A stretch of DNA of 64,000 nt. Source: Polyangiaceae bacterium (GTDB lineage: Bacteria > Myxococcota_A > Polyangia > Polyangiales > Polyangiaceae). Both the position numbers and the translations under genes were made by a program. The DNA lies in NCBI GenBank assembly GCA_019637265.1, contig JAHBVY010000002.1:310001-374000 (forward strand). Reading direction: 5' to 3'. Positions 1 to 8,580 of the stretch are shown here, one piece after another (within the stretch, counting starts at the first letter, position 1; each line of letters begins with the position of its first letter). The notes beneath the pieces are model-generated. The model was not told the origin of the DNA. It searched no databases and was given only the letters and a program-made list of their open reading frames with translations.

Positions 1-917
1 TGTCACGCTGGGCCGTCGCTCACCGCTGGCTACTCGCCTCCGCGCTGCTCCTCAGCGCCTGGGGGGTGGTGTCGCCGGTGGACGTAGCAGCGGCCCCGAA
101 GGAGCTGGCCGACTCCACGGCGCCGCAGCCCAAGCGGTTGATCGGCATCGACGTGACGGAGCACCTCGAGCGGGACCTCCCGAAGGATCTCGAGTTCACC
201 GACGAGACCGGCAAGCGGGTGCGCCTGGGCGACTTCTTCGATGGTCAGCGCCCCGTCGTGATCACGCTGAACTACTCGAACTGCCCGATGCTGTGCAGCC
301 TCCAGCTGAACGGCTTCGTCGATGGCCTGCGCGGGATGGATTGGCGCGTGGGTGAAGAGTTCCGAGTCATCACGGTGAGCCTCGACCCTGAGGAGACACC
401 CGCCGAGGCGCTGAAGACCAAGCAGCGGTACATGAGGGATCTCGGCTCGGGGGACGTGGGCTCGGGCTGGAGCTTCCTCACCGGGTCTGAAGCCAACATC
501 CGGGCGCTCGCCGACGCGATCGGCTTCCAATACGGGTACAACGAGGTGAGGCAGGAGTACGTCCACCCCGCCGCGCTCGCCCTCACCACGCCCCAAGGCA
601 AAATTGCTCGCTACCTCTACGGCATCGAGTACCACCCGAAGACACTGCGGCTCGGCCTGGTCGAGTCGTCGGAGGGCAAGATTGGCTCCACCGTCGACCG
701 ACTGATCTTGTTCTGCTTCCACTACGACTCGAGCGAGGGCCGCTACGCCCCAGTCGCGATGAAGATCATGCAGGTCGCAGGCGGCGCCACCGCGTTCGTG
801 CTCGGTGGCGTGCTTACCTCGCTCTGGGCGGCAGAGGCCCGACGCAAAAAGAAGAAGAAGGGCGCCAAGGCGCACCCCGCAGGAGACGACTCCTCACCCT
901 CGGACCAAGAGTCATGA
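1..917 (+). CDS. SCO1/SenC-type copper chaperone for cytochrome oxidase, start codon cut by window edge
   Basis: The frame is open to the left edge. The first two bases (tg) probably finish a start codon whose first base lies just outside, giving an N-terminus with a signal/anchor segment (residues about 8-30, Leu/Ala-rich). Counting from that start, the thioredoxin-fold copper site is visible as CxxxC (C95 and C99, in NCPMLC) with the partner His at about H189 (YVHPAA). A second hydrophobic helix near the C-terminus precedes a Lys-rich tail, so the protein is probably membrane-bound facing the periplasm. SCO proteins deliver copper to the CuA site of oxidase subunit II. Here the stop codon overlaps the start of that subunit gene (ATGA), which supports the role. 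Confidence 0.93.
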   Translation, partial: SRWAVAHRWLLASALLLSAWGVVSPVDVAAAPKELADSTAPQPKRLIGIDVTEHLERDLPKDLEFTDETGKRVRLGDFFDGQRPVVITLNYSNCPMLCSLQLNGFVDGLRGMDWRVGEEFRVITVSLDPEETPAEALKTKQRYMRDLGSGDVGSGWSFLTGSEANIRALADAIGFQYGYNEVRQEYVHPAALALTTPQGKIARYLYGIEYHPKTLRLGLVESSEGKIGSTVDRLILFCFHYDSSEGRYAPVAMKIMQVAGGATAFVLGGVLTSLWAAEARRKKKKKGAKAHPAGDDSSPSDQES

Positions 918-1930
918 CGTACCTCTCGAGCGCGCTGCTCGCCTTGATGCAGCAAGACACCCCCAAGCCCAAGGTCCCAGAAAGCCCCCATTTCTGGATG
1001 CCGACGAGCAGCTCCACCTTCGCCGAGGCGACGGACTGGGCCTTCGATTTCGTCACCTGGGTCAGCGCGGTGGTGACGATCGGCGTCGTGATCGCGATGA
1101 CGCTCTTCTGCGTGAAGTACCGCGCGACGGATCGCTCCAAGAACGAGCAGCCGACTGGCAACGTCGATCACAGCAACGTGCTGGAGATCGCCTGGTCGGT
1201 GATCCCACTGCCGTTCGTCATCGCCTTCTTCGTGGTCGGGCTCCAGGGCTTCATCAACATGCGTACGCCCCCCAAGGAGGCCTATGAAATCCACGCGACC
1301 GCCGCGAAGTGGTCTTGGATGTTCCAGTACCCGAGCGGGTACACCACCAACGAGCTCCACGTCCCCAAGGACCGCCCCGTGAAGGTCATCATTGAGGCGC
1401 AGGACGTGATCCACGCGTTCTACGTGCCCGCCTTCCGTCAGAAGATCGACGCGGTGCCGGGCCGCTACACCCACGCCTGGTTCGAAGCGATCGAGACCGG
1501 CGAGTTCCCGCTGTTCTGCGCCGAATACTGCGGCACCAACCACTCGGACATGATCACCAAGGTGGTCGTGCACGAGAAGGACGCGTTCGAAGAGTGGCTC
1601 GAGGAGGCGGAGCGCAAGGAAGAGGAGGAGGGCCTCAAGAACCCGGTCGCCTACGGCGAGACGGTTTACAAGCAGGCTGGTTGTGCGACCTGCCATTCGC
1701 TCGACGGGTCGCCGAAGATTGGCCCCACCTTCAAGGGGCTGTTCGGCAAGACCGAGAGGTTCACCGACGGGACGACCGCCGTGGTGGACGAGAACTACCT
1801 CCGCGAGTCCATCGAAGATCCACAAGCCAAGATCGTGGATGGGTTCCCGGCCAGCATGCCCACCTACAAGGGCAAGCTGAGCAACAACCGGCTTCGCGCG
1901 TTGGTCGAGTTCATCAAGAGCCAGAAGTAG
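914..1930 (+). CDS. ctaC: Cytochrome c oxidase subunit II fused to cytochrome c (caa3 type)
   Basis: Two membrane helices (about residues 45-68 and 88-112) anchor a periplasmic cupredoxin domain. CuA ligands are present: H167, then C202, E204, C206, H210 and M213 in the FCAEYCGTNHSDM block. A C-terminal cytochrome c domain (about 245-338) carries CATCH (C257-H261) and a probable axial Met near 315 (ASMPTYKG). This fusion defines caa3 oxidases, which take electrons through their own heme c. The gene overlaps sco1 by 4 bases and sits 12 bases before subunit I. All metal ligands appear intact. Confidence 0.97.
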   Translation: MTYLSSALLALMQQDTPKPKVPESPHFWMPTSSSTFAEATDWAFDFVTWVSAVVTIGVVIAMTLFCVKYRATDRSKNEQPTGNVDHSNVLEIAWSVIPLPFVIAFFVVGLQGFINMRTPPKEAYEIHATAAKWSWMFQYPSGYTTNELHVPKDRPVKVIIEAQDVIHAFYVPAFRQKIDAVPGRYTHAWFEAIETGEFPLFCAEYCGTNHSDMITKVVVHEKDAFEEWLEEAERKEEEEGLKNPVAYGETVYKQAGCATCHSLDGSPKIGPTFKGLFGKTERFTDGTTAVVDENYLRESIEDPQAKIVDGFPASMPTYKGKLSNNRLRALVEFIKSQK

Positions 1931-1942
1931 AGAGGCATCGTC

Positions 1943-3622
1943 ATGGCCAGCACCACTACCAGTCCTGAAGCATTCGGCTCCGCGACGCCCTCGACGAGCG
2001 AGAGCTACCTCACCAATGAGCGCGGGTTCCTCTCGTGGCTCCTCACGCTCGATCACAAGCGCATCGGCGTGATGTACCTGATGGGCGTCTTGTTCTCGTT
2101 CGCGCTGGGCGGGTTCTTCGCGCTCGCCGTGCGCACCGAGCTCTTGACGCCGGGTCACACGGTGATGGAGGCGGACACCTACAACCAGATGTTCACGCTG
2201 CACGGCGCGGTGATGGTGTTCCTGGTGATCATCCCAGGGATCCCGGCGGCGCTCGGCAACTTCGTGCTGCCCATCCAGCTGGGCGCCAAGGACGTCGCCT
2301 TCCCCCGGCTCAACCTATTCAGCTTCCACCTGTGGCTGATCGGCGCGCTGTTCTTGGTGCTCAGCATGTACCTGAGCGCGGCGGACACCGGCTGGACCTT
2401 CTACACCCCGTACAGCACCACCACCACCACGGCGGTGATCCCAGCGACGTTTGGCGCGTTCATCCTCGGGTTCAGCTCGATCTTCACGGGCGTGAACATG
2501 ATCGTGACGATCCACAAGCTGCGCCCGCCGGGCATGCACTGGTTCCGCATGCCGCTGTTCTGCTGGGCCATCTACGCGACGGCGATCATGCAGGTGCTGG
2601 CGACGCCGGTGCTCGGCATCACGCTCCTGATGCTGATCGTGGAGCGCGCGCTCCACGTCGGCATCTTCGACCCCGCCCTCGGTGGGGACCCGGTGCTCTA
2701 CCAGCACTTCTTCTGGTTCTACTCGCACCCCGCCGTCTACATCATGATCGTCCCCGCCTTCGGGGTGATCAGCGAAGTGATCGCCGCGTTCAGCCGCAAG
2801 CGTATCTTCGGCTACAAGTTCATCGCGCTGAGCTCCGTCGCGATCGCCATCCTCGGCTTCCTCGTGTGGGGTCACCACATGTTCACGAGCGGCCAGTCGG
2901 TGCTCGCCGGGACCATCTTCAGCGCCATCTCGTTCATGATCGCCATCCCCACGGCGATCAAGATCTTCAACTGGCTCGGCACCATGTACCAGGGGCGCAT
3001 CTTCCTGGACACGCCGATGCTCTACGCGCTGGCGTTCCTCTGGGTGTTCACCATCGGCGGAGTCACCGGGATGTACCTCGCGGTGATGAGCACCGACGTG
3101 CACCTCCACGACACCTACTTCGTGGTGGCGCACTTCCACTACGTGATGATGGGCGGCGCCATCACCGCCTTCTTCGCGGGGCTGCACTACTGGTGGCCGA
3201 AGATCACCGGGCGGATGTACGACGAGAAGCCTGGGCGAATCGGCGCCATCATCGTGTTCCTCGGGCTCAACCTGACGTTCTTCCCCCAGTTCATCATGGG
3301 CTCTCAGGGGATGCCGCGGCGCTACTACAACTACCTCGAGGAGTTCACCATCTACCACCAGCTCTCCACGGTGGGCGCCTACCTGATGGGCGTTGGCTTC
3401 TTGCTCGCGGGCATCAACTTCTACCGCTCACTGCGGAAGAAGCCGGACGCCCCCAAGAACCCGTGGGGCGCGCGGTCGCTCGAGTGGCTGACCACCTCCC
3501 CTCCCCCCTACTACAACTTCCACAAACCGCCGGTCGTCGACTTTGGGCCGTACGACTACGAGGACTTGGTCTTCGACAAGAAGCTCGGCGGCTACGTGCA
3601 CAAGTCCGAGGCGAAGTCCTGA
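1943..3622 (+). CDS. ctaD: Cytochrome c oxidase subunit I (A2-type haem-copper oxidase)
   Basis: This 559-aa, 12-helix subunit is full length. Visible ligands are the first heme a His in LHGAVMVF, CuB His plus cross-link Tyr in SHPAVY, the CuB pair in GHHMF, and the heme a3/a His residues in [11 protein letters not shown]. The FYSHPAVY block has Tyr-Ser where A1 oxidases have the D-channel Glu (GHPEVY); this is the family signature of A2 enzymes such as Thermus/Rhodothermus caa3. The start at ATG 1943 follows an AGAGG ribosome site. It is the third gene of the sco1-ctaCDEF operon and reduces O2 with proton pumping in the inner membrane. Confidence 0.98.
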   Translation: MASTTTSPEAFGSATPSTSESYLTNERGFLSWLLTLDHKRIGVMYLMGVLFSFALGGFFALAVRTELLTPGHTVMEADTYNQMFTLHGAVMVFLVIIPGIPAALGNFVLPIQLGAKDVAFPRLNLFSFHLWLIGALFLVLSMYLSAADTGWTFYTPYSTTTTTAVIPATFGAFILGFSSIFTGVNMIVTIHKLRPPGMHWFRMPLFCWAIYATAIMQVLATPVLGITLLMLIVERALHVGIFDPALGGDPVLYQHFFWFYSHPAVYIMIVPAFGVISEVIAAFSRKRIFGYKFIALSSVAIAILGFLVWGHHMFTSGQSVLAGTIFSAISFMIAIPTAIKIFNWLGTMYQGRIFLDTPMLYALAFLWVFTIGGVTGMYLAVMSTDVHLHDTYFVVAHFHYVMMGGAITAFFAGLHYWWPKITGRMYDEKPGRIGAIIVFLGLNLTFFPQFIMGSQGMPRRYYNYLEEFTIYHQLSTVGAYLMGVGFLLAGINFYRSLRKKPDAPKNPWGARSLEWLTTSPPPYYNFHKPPVVDFGPYDYEDLVFDKKLGGYVHKSEAKS

Positions 3623-3656
3623 GCTCAGCCCAGGCCCCTCACCTACGAGAACACCG

Positions 3657-4502
3657 ATGACTGACACCACCGCTGATGCGCACGCTGGTCACGAGCACCA
3701 TCACGGCGACGGCCCCCACCTCGCGCATCATTTCGACAGCTACCAGCACCAGTTCGATTCCGGCAAGCTCGGGATCTGGCTGTTCCTGGCGCAGGAGATC
3801 TTGTTCTTCAGCGCGCTGTTCGTCGCCTACATCGTGTATCGCGCGATGCACCCGGAGATCTTCATCTGGGCGCACTACTTCCTGGACACCCAGCTCGGCG
3901 CCATCAACACCGGCGTCCTGATCGTCTCCAGCTTGACGGCGGCGTGGGCGGTGCGCTGCGCGCAGCTCGGTAACAAGCAGGGGCTGGTGCTGAACATCGC
4001 CGTCACCATCCTCTGCGCGTTTGGCTTCTTGGGGATCAAGTACGTCGAGTACAGCCACAAGTTCCACGACGGCCTGGGGTGGGCGGCGAAGGACGCGGAG
4101 CTCAAGTGGTCACGTCACGATCCCAAGCACCAGGTGTGGGAGCTGCCCGGGTTCCAGGCGAAGCACCCCGAGGTCGCGGCCGCGGCCGCCGCGGCCTCCA
4201 AGGAGGGCAAGAGCGACCGGGAGATCGCCGCTGTGGCGCGCAAAGCAGCGGGCGGCAAGGACTTGGGGATCGTCCAGCCCGCCAATAGCAACACCTTCTT
4301 CGGGATCTACTTCTTCATGACGGGCCTCCACGGGATCCACGTCATCGCGGGGATCATCGTGTGGGTGTGGCTGCTGCTTCGAGCGCTCAAGGGGCAGTTC
4401 GGCCCCAAGTATTTCGGGCCCATCGACTACGCGGCCCTCTACTGGCACTTGGTGGATCTCATCTGGATCTACCTGTTCCCAATGCTCTACCTGATTCACT
4501 GA
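3657..4502 (+). CDS. ctaE: Cytochrome c oxidase subunit III with internal Ala/Lys-rich insertion
   Basis: ATG 3657 was chosen because the upstream extension of the frame overlaps ctaD. The His-rich start (HAGHEHHHGDGPHLAHH) leads into the GIWLFLAQEILFF helix typical of subunit III, and the C-terminal half has the expected HGIHVIAG and YWHLVDLIW helices. Between the helical blocks lies a hydrophilic stretch of about 70 residues (about 140-210, including an AAAAAAA run) that short bacterial homologues lack. It is probably a loop outside the membrane. The product supports subunit I stability and proton uptake. Confidence 0.95.
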   Translation: MTDTTADAHAGHEHHHGDGPHLAHHFDSYQHQFDSGKLGIWLFLAQEILFFSALFVAYIVYRAMHPEIFIWAHYFLDTQLGAINTGVLIVSSLTAAWAVRCAQLGNKQGLVLNIAVTILCAFGFLGIKYVEYSHKFHDGLGWAAKDAELKWSRHDPKHQVWELPGFQAKHPEVAAAAAAASKEGKSDREIAAVARKAAGGKDLGIVQPANSNTFFGIYFFMTGLHGIHVIAGIIVWVWLLLRALKGQFGPKYFGPIDYAALYWHLVDLIWIYLFPMLYLIH

Positions 4503-4517
4503 TGAGGGGCTCCTGAC

Positions 4518-4976
4518 ATGGCAAAGAACAAGCCCACGAAGACGTCCCAAGGCGAGGCGAAGGCAGAGCAAGCGGCTGACGAGGCCGTGGTGAAGAGCGA
4601 CGCGCACGGTGGCCATGGTGGTGGCCACGGCGGTCACGGTGGCCATGATGACGAGCACTTGGCTCACACCATGTCCATCAAGATGCTGGTCGGGGTGTGG
4701 GGCGCGCTGATGGTGCTCACGGTGCTCACCGTCAGCGTCACCGGCATCGACCTCGGCTACACCTTGAACCTGGTGGTCGCGATGGTGATCGCCACCATCA
4801 AGGCGGCGCTCGTGATGCTGTTCTTCATGCACCTCTGGTGGGACAAGAAGTTCAACGTCGTGGTGTTCGTCAGCTCGTTCCTGTTCGTGCTGTTGTTCGT
4901 CGCTCTGACCTTGAACGACCGCGGCGAGTATCAGGCGGACATCGAGACCTACCGCCAAGACAAAGCGCAGCAGTGA
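4518..4976 (+). CDS. ctaF: Cytochrome c oxidase subunit IV (bacterial, CtaF-like)
   Basis: This 152-aa protein begins with about 50 hydrophilic residues containing a Gly-His run (positions 34-48), followed by three membrane helices, the last ending in a conserved-looking FMHLWWDKKFN loop and a C-terminal helix. That three-helix core is the usual bacterial oxidase subunit IV. The gene is 15 bases downstream of ctaE and is the last of the operon; the next gene runs convergently. The His/Gly N-terminus could bind metal, but nothing in the sequence shows that it does. Confidence 0.9.
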   Translation: MAKNKPTKTSQGEAKAEQAADEAVVKSDAHGGHGGGHGGHGGHDDEHLAHTMSIKMLVGVWGALMVLTVLTVSVTGIDLGYTLNLVVAMVIATIKAALVMLFFMHLWWDKKFNVVVFVSSFLFVLLFVALTLNDRGEYQADIETYRQDKAQQ

Positions 4977-5022
4977 GCCCGCAGCGGTAGCGCTCCGGGC
5001 ACGACGCGCAGCTCACTGCGAG

Positions 5023-5049
5023 GCGGTGCCGTCCAACCCCCTCCAAACC
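5023..5049 (+). repeat. Dispersed C-tract intergenic motif, copy 1
   Basis: GCGGTGCCGTCCAACCCCC followed by TCCAAACC lies in the short convergent gap after ctaF. Close copies occur at 14400, 30121 and 37545. The gap has no clear hairpin with a T-tract. Confidence 0.6.
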
Positions 5050-5100
5050 TCCCCGCGCTCGAGTCAGCCACACTGACGCGAGCCACTCAACGACGCCGGC

Positions 5101-6771
5101 TCACTCCGTCAGCAGGAACACCGGGGAGCCGCTCACGCTCAGCGTCACCTCACCCCCCGTGGGCTGACGTACGGTCTCCGTACCATCCCAGGCCACCTCA
5201 CGGAGCGCGCCCGAGCTGGGCAGCCGCACGTCGGCGTTCGTCTCCTCAGAGTCGGCCGGGGTGATCGCCCATAGCACCCAGCGTGGCCCTGCGGGGTGGG
5301 AGAAGGCGTAGCCCCGCGCGCCGCTCGGCAGGTCGAGCGCGGCGCTCCCCGCCGGATCGAGCTGGGCCTCACCCAACACGCGCTGAAGCGTGGCGTAGGC
5401 CACCCCCACCTCCGTCAAGCGCGCCTCCGCGGGCGTCGCGAGCCCGCTCAGCCGCTCGTAGAGCCCCATGTGGCTGAACGCGTCCTGAGACTCGGGCGCC
5501 CCGCTCGAGAGGATGAACCAGTCCACCCCGCCGATGCCCTGGGCCTGCGCCGTGACCATCGCCTTCACCAAGTAGCTCCGCGCGTAGGGGACGCCTCCCA
5601 CGTTGGGGTAAGCAGGCACTCTGACTTGTGGCGCGCCCGTCTCGGTGACGTTGAAGCCGACCACGCTGACGCCCGCCTGGGTCAGCTTGGCCTGCATCGC
5701 GTCCTTCAGCGCGACCAAGCCGTCTACCCCTGTGTCGGAGCTCCGTGAGCCGAAGATGGGGTAGTAGTGGAAGTCCAGCACGTCGAGGTAAGCGCCGCCC
5801 TTCTCGGGGTACTCGGCGCTCACGGCGCCGCCGCTCGGGTTGTCAGTGTACCTGAGCATTGCGTCGAGGAAGCTCGGGTACCCGATGCCACCGGCGGCGA
5901 TCAGCGCGCTCGGATCGAGGTGCTTCGCCACCTCGTGCGCGATGCGCAGCATCCGCACGTAGTCGAAGATGGATCCGTTGAAGCGCGGCAGGTGCGCGGC
6001 GAGCGGCGGGTCCGCGTCCCAAGTCTGGGTGATGCGCCAATCGGAGACCCAGTCCGGCTCGTTCCACACCTGCCAGATCCGGATCCACTCCTTGTAGACG
6101 GCCACGGTCTTGTAAACGTAGTTGGCGAAGTAGTTCTCCGGGTTGATGTCACCGTTCGCTAGCCAAATCGGCTCGTACAGGTTCCGCGGGATGTAGTGCT
6201 CGTTCTGCCAGTTCTCGCTGCCGTCGGGCGCCGTCGACTGCGCGAGCGTCTCCGAGCCGATCAGGAAGCCCACGTGCTCACGCATGCCGAGCGAAGCGTA
6301 AGTAGTCAGGTCACCTACTTCGATGCCGTAGCCCCAGCGCGCGAGGTGCGCGGCGGGGAGCTTCACCCTGAGGCTATTGGCCCCCGCGTCGCGCGCCAGC
6401 TCCGCGAGATCGGCGTCACCCCAGCTCGAGTTGGGGAAGCCCAGGTTGGCCCCGTAGCGAAACCCTCCCCACGCGAACGCCCCGCCCGAGCCGCTCGACC
6501 CCGCTGAGCCGCCCGAGCCGCTCGAACCACCCTGCGAGCCCCCCGACCCACCTTGCGAGCTGCCGCTCGCGCCGCCCTGCGAGCTCCCGCCCTCAGCCCC
6601 CGAGCCACCCTGCGCTCCCGCGCCGCTCGAGCCACCCGCGCCGCCCTGCCCCGATCCGCTACCCCCCGAGTCACCGCAGCCCGCGAGGATGAGCGCGAGC
6701 CCGGCGAGCGCTCCCGCGAGCCAACGGGTGGGAGGGTTGGGGGTATCGCGAGGCTCCGTCCGGTGCACCAT
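5101..6771 (-). CDS. Secreted lipoprotein, clan GH-A glycoside hydrolase-like
   Basis: Starting at ATG 6771, a signal peptide ends in lipobox LAGC. A linker of roughly 65 residues is almost only Gly, Ser, Ala and Gln, and then a TIM-barrel-like catalytic domain follows. Two motifs match clan GH-A retaining glycosidases: VWNEPDW with putative acid/base Glu238, and NVTETGAP with putative nucleophile Glu377. A small C-terminal beta domain ends the protein. The substrate cannot be read from sequence; cellulase/GH5- or GH39-like enzymes are the nearest types. The linker suggests a cell-surface enzyme standing off the outer membrane. No partner gene is adjacent. Confidence 0.75.
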   Translation of the reverse strand: MVHRTEPRDTPNPPTRWLAGALAGLALILAGCGDSGGSGSGQGGAGGSSGAGAQGGSGAEGGSSQGGASGSSQGGSGGSQGGSSGSGGSAGSSGSGGAFAWGGFRYGANLGFPNSSWGDADLAELARDAGANSLRVKLPAAHLARWGYGIEVGDLTTYASLGMREHVGFLIGSETLAQSTAPDGSENWQNEHYIPRNLYEPIWLANGDINPENYFANYVYKTVAVYKEWIRIWQVWNEPDWVSDWRITQTWDADPPLAAHLPRFNGSIFDYVRMLRIAHEVAKHLDPSALIAAGGIGYPSFLDAMLRYTDNPSGGAVSAEYPEKGGAYLDVLDFHYYPIFGSRSSDTGVDGLVALKDAMQAKLTQAGVSVVGFNVTETGAPQVRVPAYPNVGGVPYARSYLVKAMVTAQAQGIGGVDWFILSSGAPESQDAFSHMGLYERLSGLATPAEARLTEVGVAYATLQRVLGEAQLDPAGSAALDLPSGARGYAFSHPAGPRWVLWAITPADSEETNADVRLPSSGALREVAWDGTETVRQPTGGEVTLSVSGSPVFLLTE

Positions 6772-6843
6772 CGCTCCATGGTACCCGACTCGAGCCCCTA
6801 GCTCACCATGTACCTCACCGCGCGACCCCACAGCGCGATCTCA

Positions 6844-6873
6844 CGGCCGCACACGAGCCGGCCGCACACGAGC
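6844..6873. repeat. 15-bp tandem direct repeat (two units)
   Basis: CGGCCGCACACGAGC is repeated head to tail in the gap between the glycosidase-like gene and dacB, both on the minus strand. The function is unknown; it may be a slippage product. Confidence 0.5.
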
Positions 6874-6915
6874 CGCCGACGTGATGAGGTCCACCGTCCT
6901 GATTCACCAGGTACC

Positions 6916-8430
6916 TCACGGCGCGGCCAGCGCCATCACCACGCGATCGGTGCGCTGTCGCGCGCCGGCGTGGTCACTCACGTCGCTGATGAGCACGCTG
7001 AACGCGATCGGTCGGCGCCCGGGCCGCATCACGTAGCCGCTCAGCGACGCGACCTTGGCGAGGGTGCCTGTCTTGGCGCGCACCGAGCGCGCGGCGCGCG
7101 TCTGGGTGAAGCGCGAGCGCAGGGTGCCGTCCACCCCGCCCACCGCGAGCTGCGTCATGAACTCGGCGCTGAGCCGCGGGCTCTCCTCGGCGTAGCCGAG
7201 CACCCCCGTCAGCGCGCGCGCCGACAGACGGTTCGCGTCGAACAGCCCGGAGCCGTTCAAGATCACGCTGCCCTCGCTCGCCTGACCCAGCTTCTGGGTG
7301 AGCCAGCTCGTCACCCGCGCCGCCGCCGCCTCGAAGCTGGAGGGCACCCCCGGCTGCTCCTCCGCCGCCAGCGCCTTGAATATCATTTCCGCATAGAAAT
7401 TATCGCTCTGCTTGCCGAGCCGCGTGGTCAGCTCGGCGAGCGGCCGCGAGCTCACGTGGACCAGCTCTTGCTTCACCTCGCGCCCCCCCGCCTTCACCTC
7501 CCCTTGGAGCTCCACCCCGAGCGTTCGCAGCACGTGCGCCAGGGCGTAGCCGGGGAACAGCCGCGGGTCGTCCACTCGGCGTACCACCCGCTGCCGAGCG
7601 GCGCGCTCCCCCAGGGTCCCCGAGAGGCGCGCGCGGAGCCTGTCCCCGCTCGGCGTGAGCGCCAGGGTGAGCTTGGGCTCCCCGGATGATTCCGTGCGGA
7701 TTGAGCCAGACGCCTCGATGAAGCCGGGCGGATCGAACCACACGCGCGCCGCCTCCCCCGCCCGCGTGGGCAGCACGTTCATCGTCACCGTGTTCGCCTC
7801 CAGCGCCACCGCGCTCACCGGCGCGCGAAAGTAAGCCCACTCGTTCGGCTGCTGCTCGAAGGCGGGCGGCACGAACTGGGCGTCGAAGCGGCTCTGATCG
7901 ACCCACAGGTCGCCCTCCACGGAGGACACCCCGCGCGCCACCAACGCGGCGCCCAGCCGCCACAAATCCCCCATGGTCAGGCTAGGATCACCATCGCCGC
8001 GCAGCGTCAGCGAGCGCGCCCGGCTGCCCCTCAGCTCACCGTAGATCCCCGTGCGGAAGCTGTAGTCCGGCCCCAGCAAGTCGAGCGCCGCCGCCGCCGT
8101 CACGATCTTCATGTTGGACGCCGGGTTCAGCGCGCGCGAAGCCTCCACCGCCGCGAGCTCGCGCCCCGTCTCCAAGTCCACCACGTGGAGGCTGAGCTGC
8201 CCCTGCTGCTCCTTCACCCAACGCGCCAGCTCATCGACTCGCGTCGTGAGCGCCGCGCGCTGCGCCGCGCCGAGGCCTGACGCTGCGTCTCGAGCGCCGC
8301 TACCCGGCGGCACCTGAGGCGCCGCCGATTGAGCGAGCGGTGCGGCGCCATGCGTGAGCATCCAGCTCGCGAGCGCTAGAACCGCCAGAGCCACGGGCCA
8401 CCCGCGGAGCCGCCGACGACGATTGTGCAT
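6916..8430 (-). CDS. dacB: D-alanyl-D-alanine carboxypeptidase/endopeptidase (PBP4, peptidase S13)
   Basis: This 504-aa protein has a signal segment at about 11-33 and the three active-site motifs of S13 penicillin-binding proteins: SxxK as S105-N-M-K108, SDN in QSDNFYAE, and KTG in RAKTGTLAKV. The insertion between SxxK and SDN expected for PBP4 is present. The enzyme trims D-Ala from peptidoglycan peptides or cuts peptide cross-links in the periplasm. It is divergent from the solute-binding gene at 8581, so the roughly 150-bp gap should hold both promoters. The length is typical of the family. Confidence 0.92.
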   Translation of the reverse strand: MHNRRRRLRGWPVALAVLALASWMLTHGAAPLAQSAAPQVPPGSGARDAASGLGAAQRAALTTRVDELARWVKEQQGQLSLHVVDLETGRELAAVEASRALNPASNMKIVTAAAALDLLGPDYSFRTGIYGELRGSRARSLTLRGDGDPSLTMGDLWRLGAALVARGVSSVEGDLWVDQSRFDAQFVPPAFEQQPNEWAYFRAPVSAVALEANTVTMNVLPTRAGEAARVWFDPPGFIEASGSIRTESSGEPKLTLALTPSGDRLRARLSGTLGERAARQRVVRRVDDPRLFPGYALAHVLRTLGVELQGEVKAGGREVKQELVHVSSRPLAELTTRLGKQSDNFYAEMIFKALAAEEQPGVPSSFEAAAARVTSWLTQKLGQASEGSVILNGSGLFDANRLSARALTGVLGYAEESPRLSAEFMTQLAVGGVDGTLRSRFTQTRAARSVRAKTGTLAKVASLSGYVMRPGRRPIAFSVLISDVSDHAGARQRTDRVVMALAAP

Positions 8431-8580
8431 CGCCCAGTTCTACCATCGTGATAGAGCGACCGGGTGGCTCGGAGCGCCCCCGCCTCCTCGCACGACGCAC
8501 CTCGCGGAGCATCGCGGTGGCTCTCGACGCCGCTTCAGCGCAGGCTCGGGCTGGCGCAGCGCTCGCTGCACAGCCTTCGA

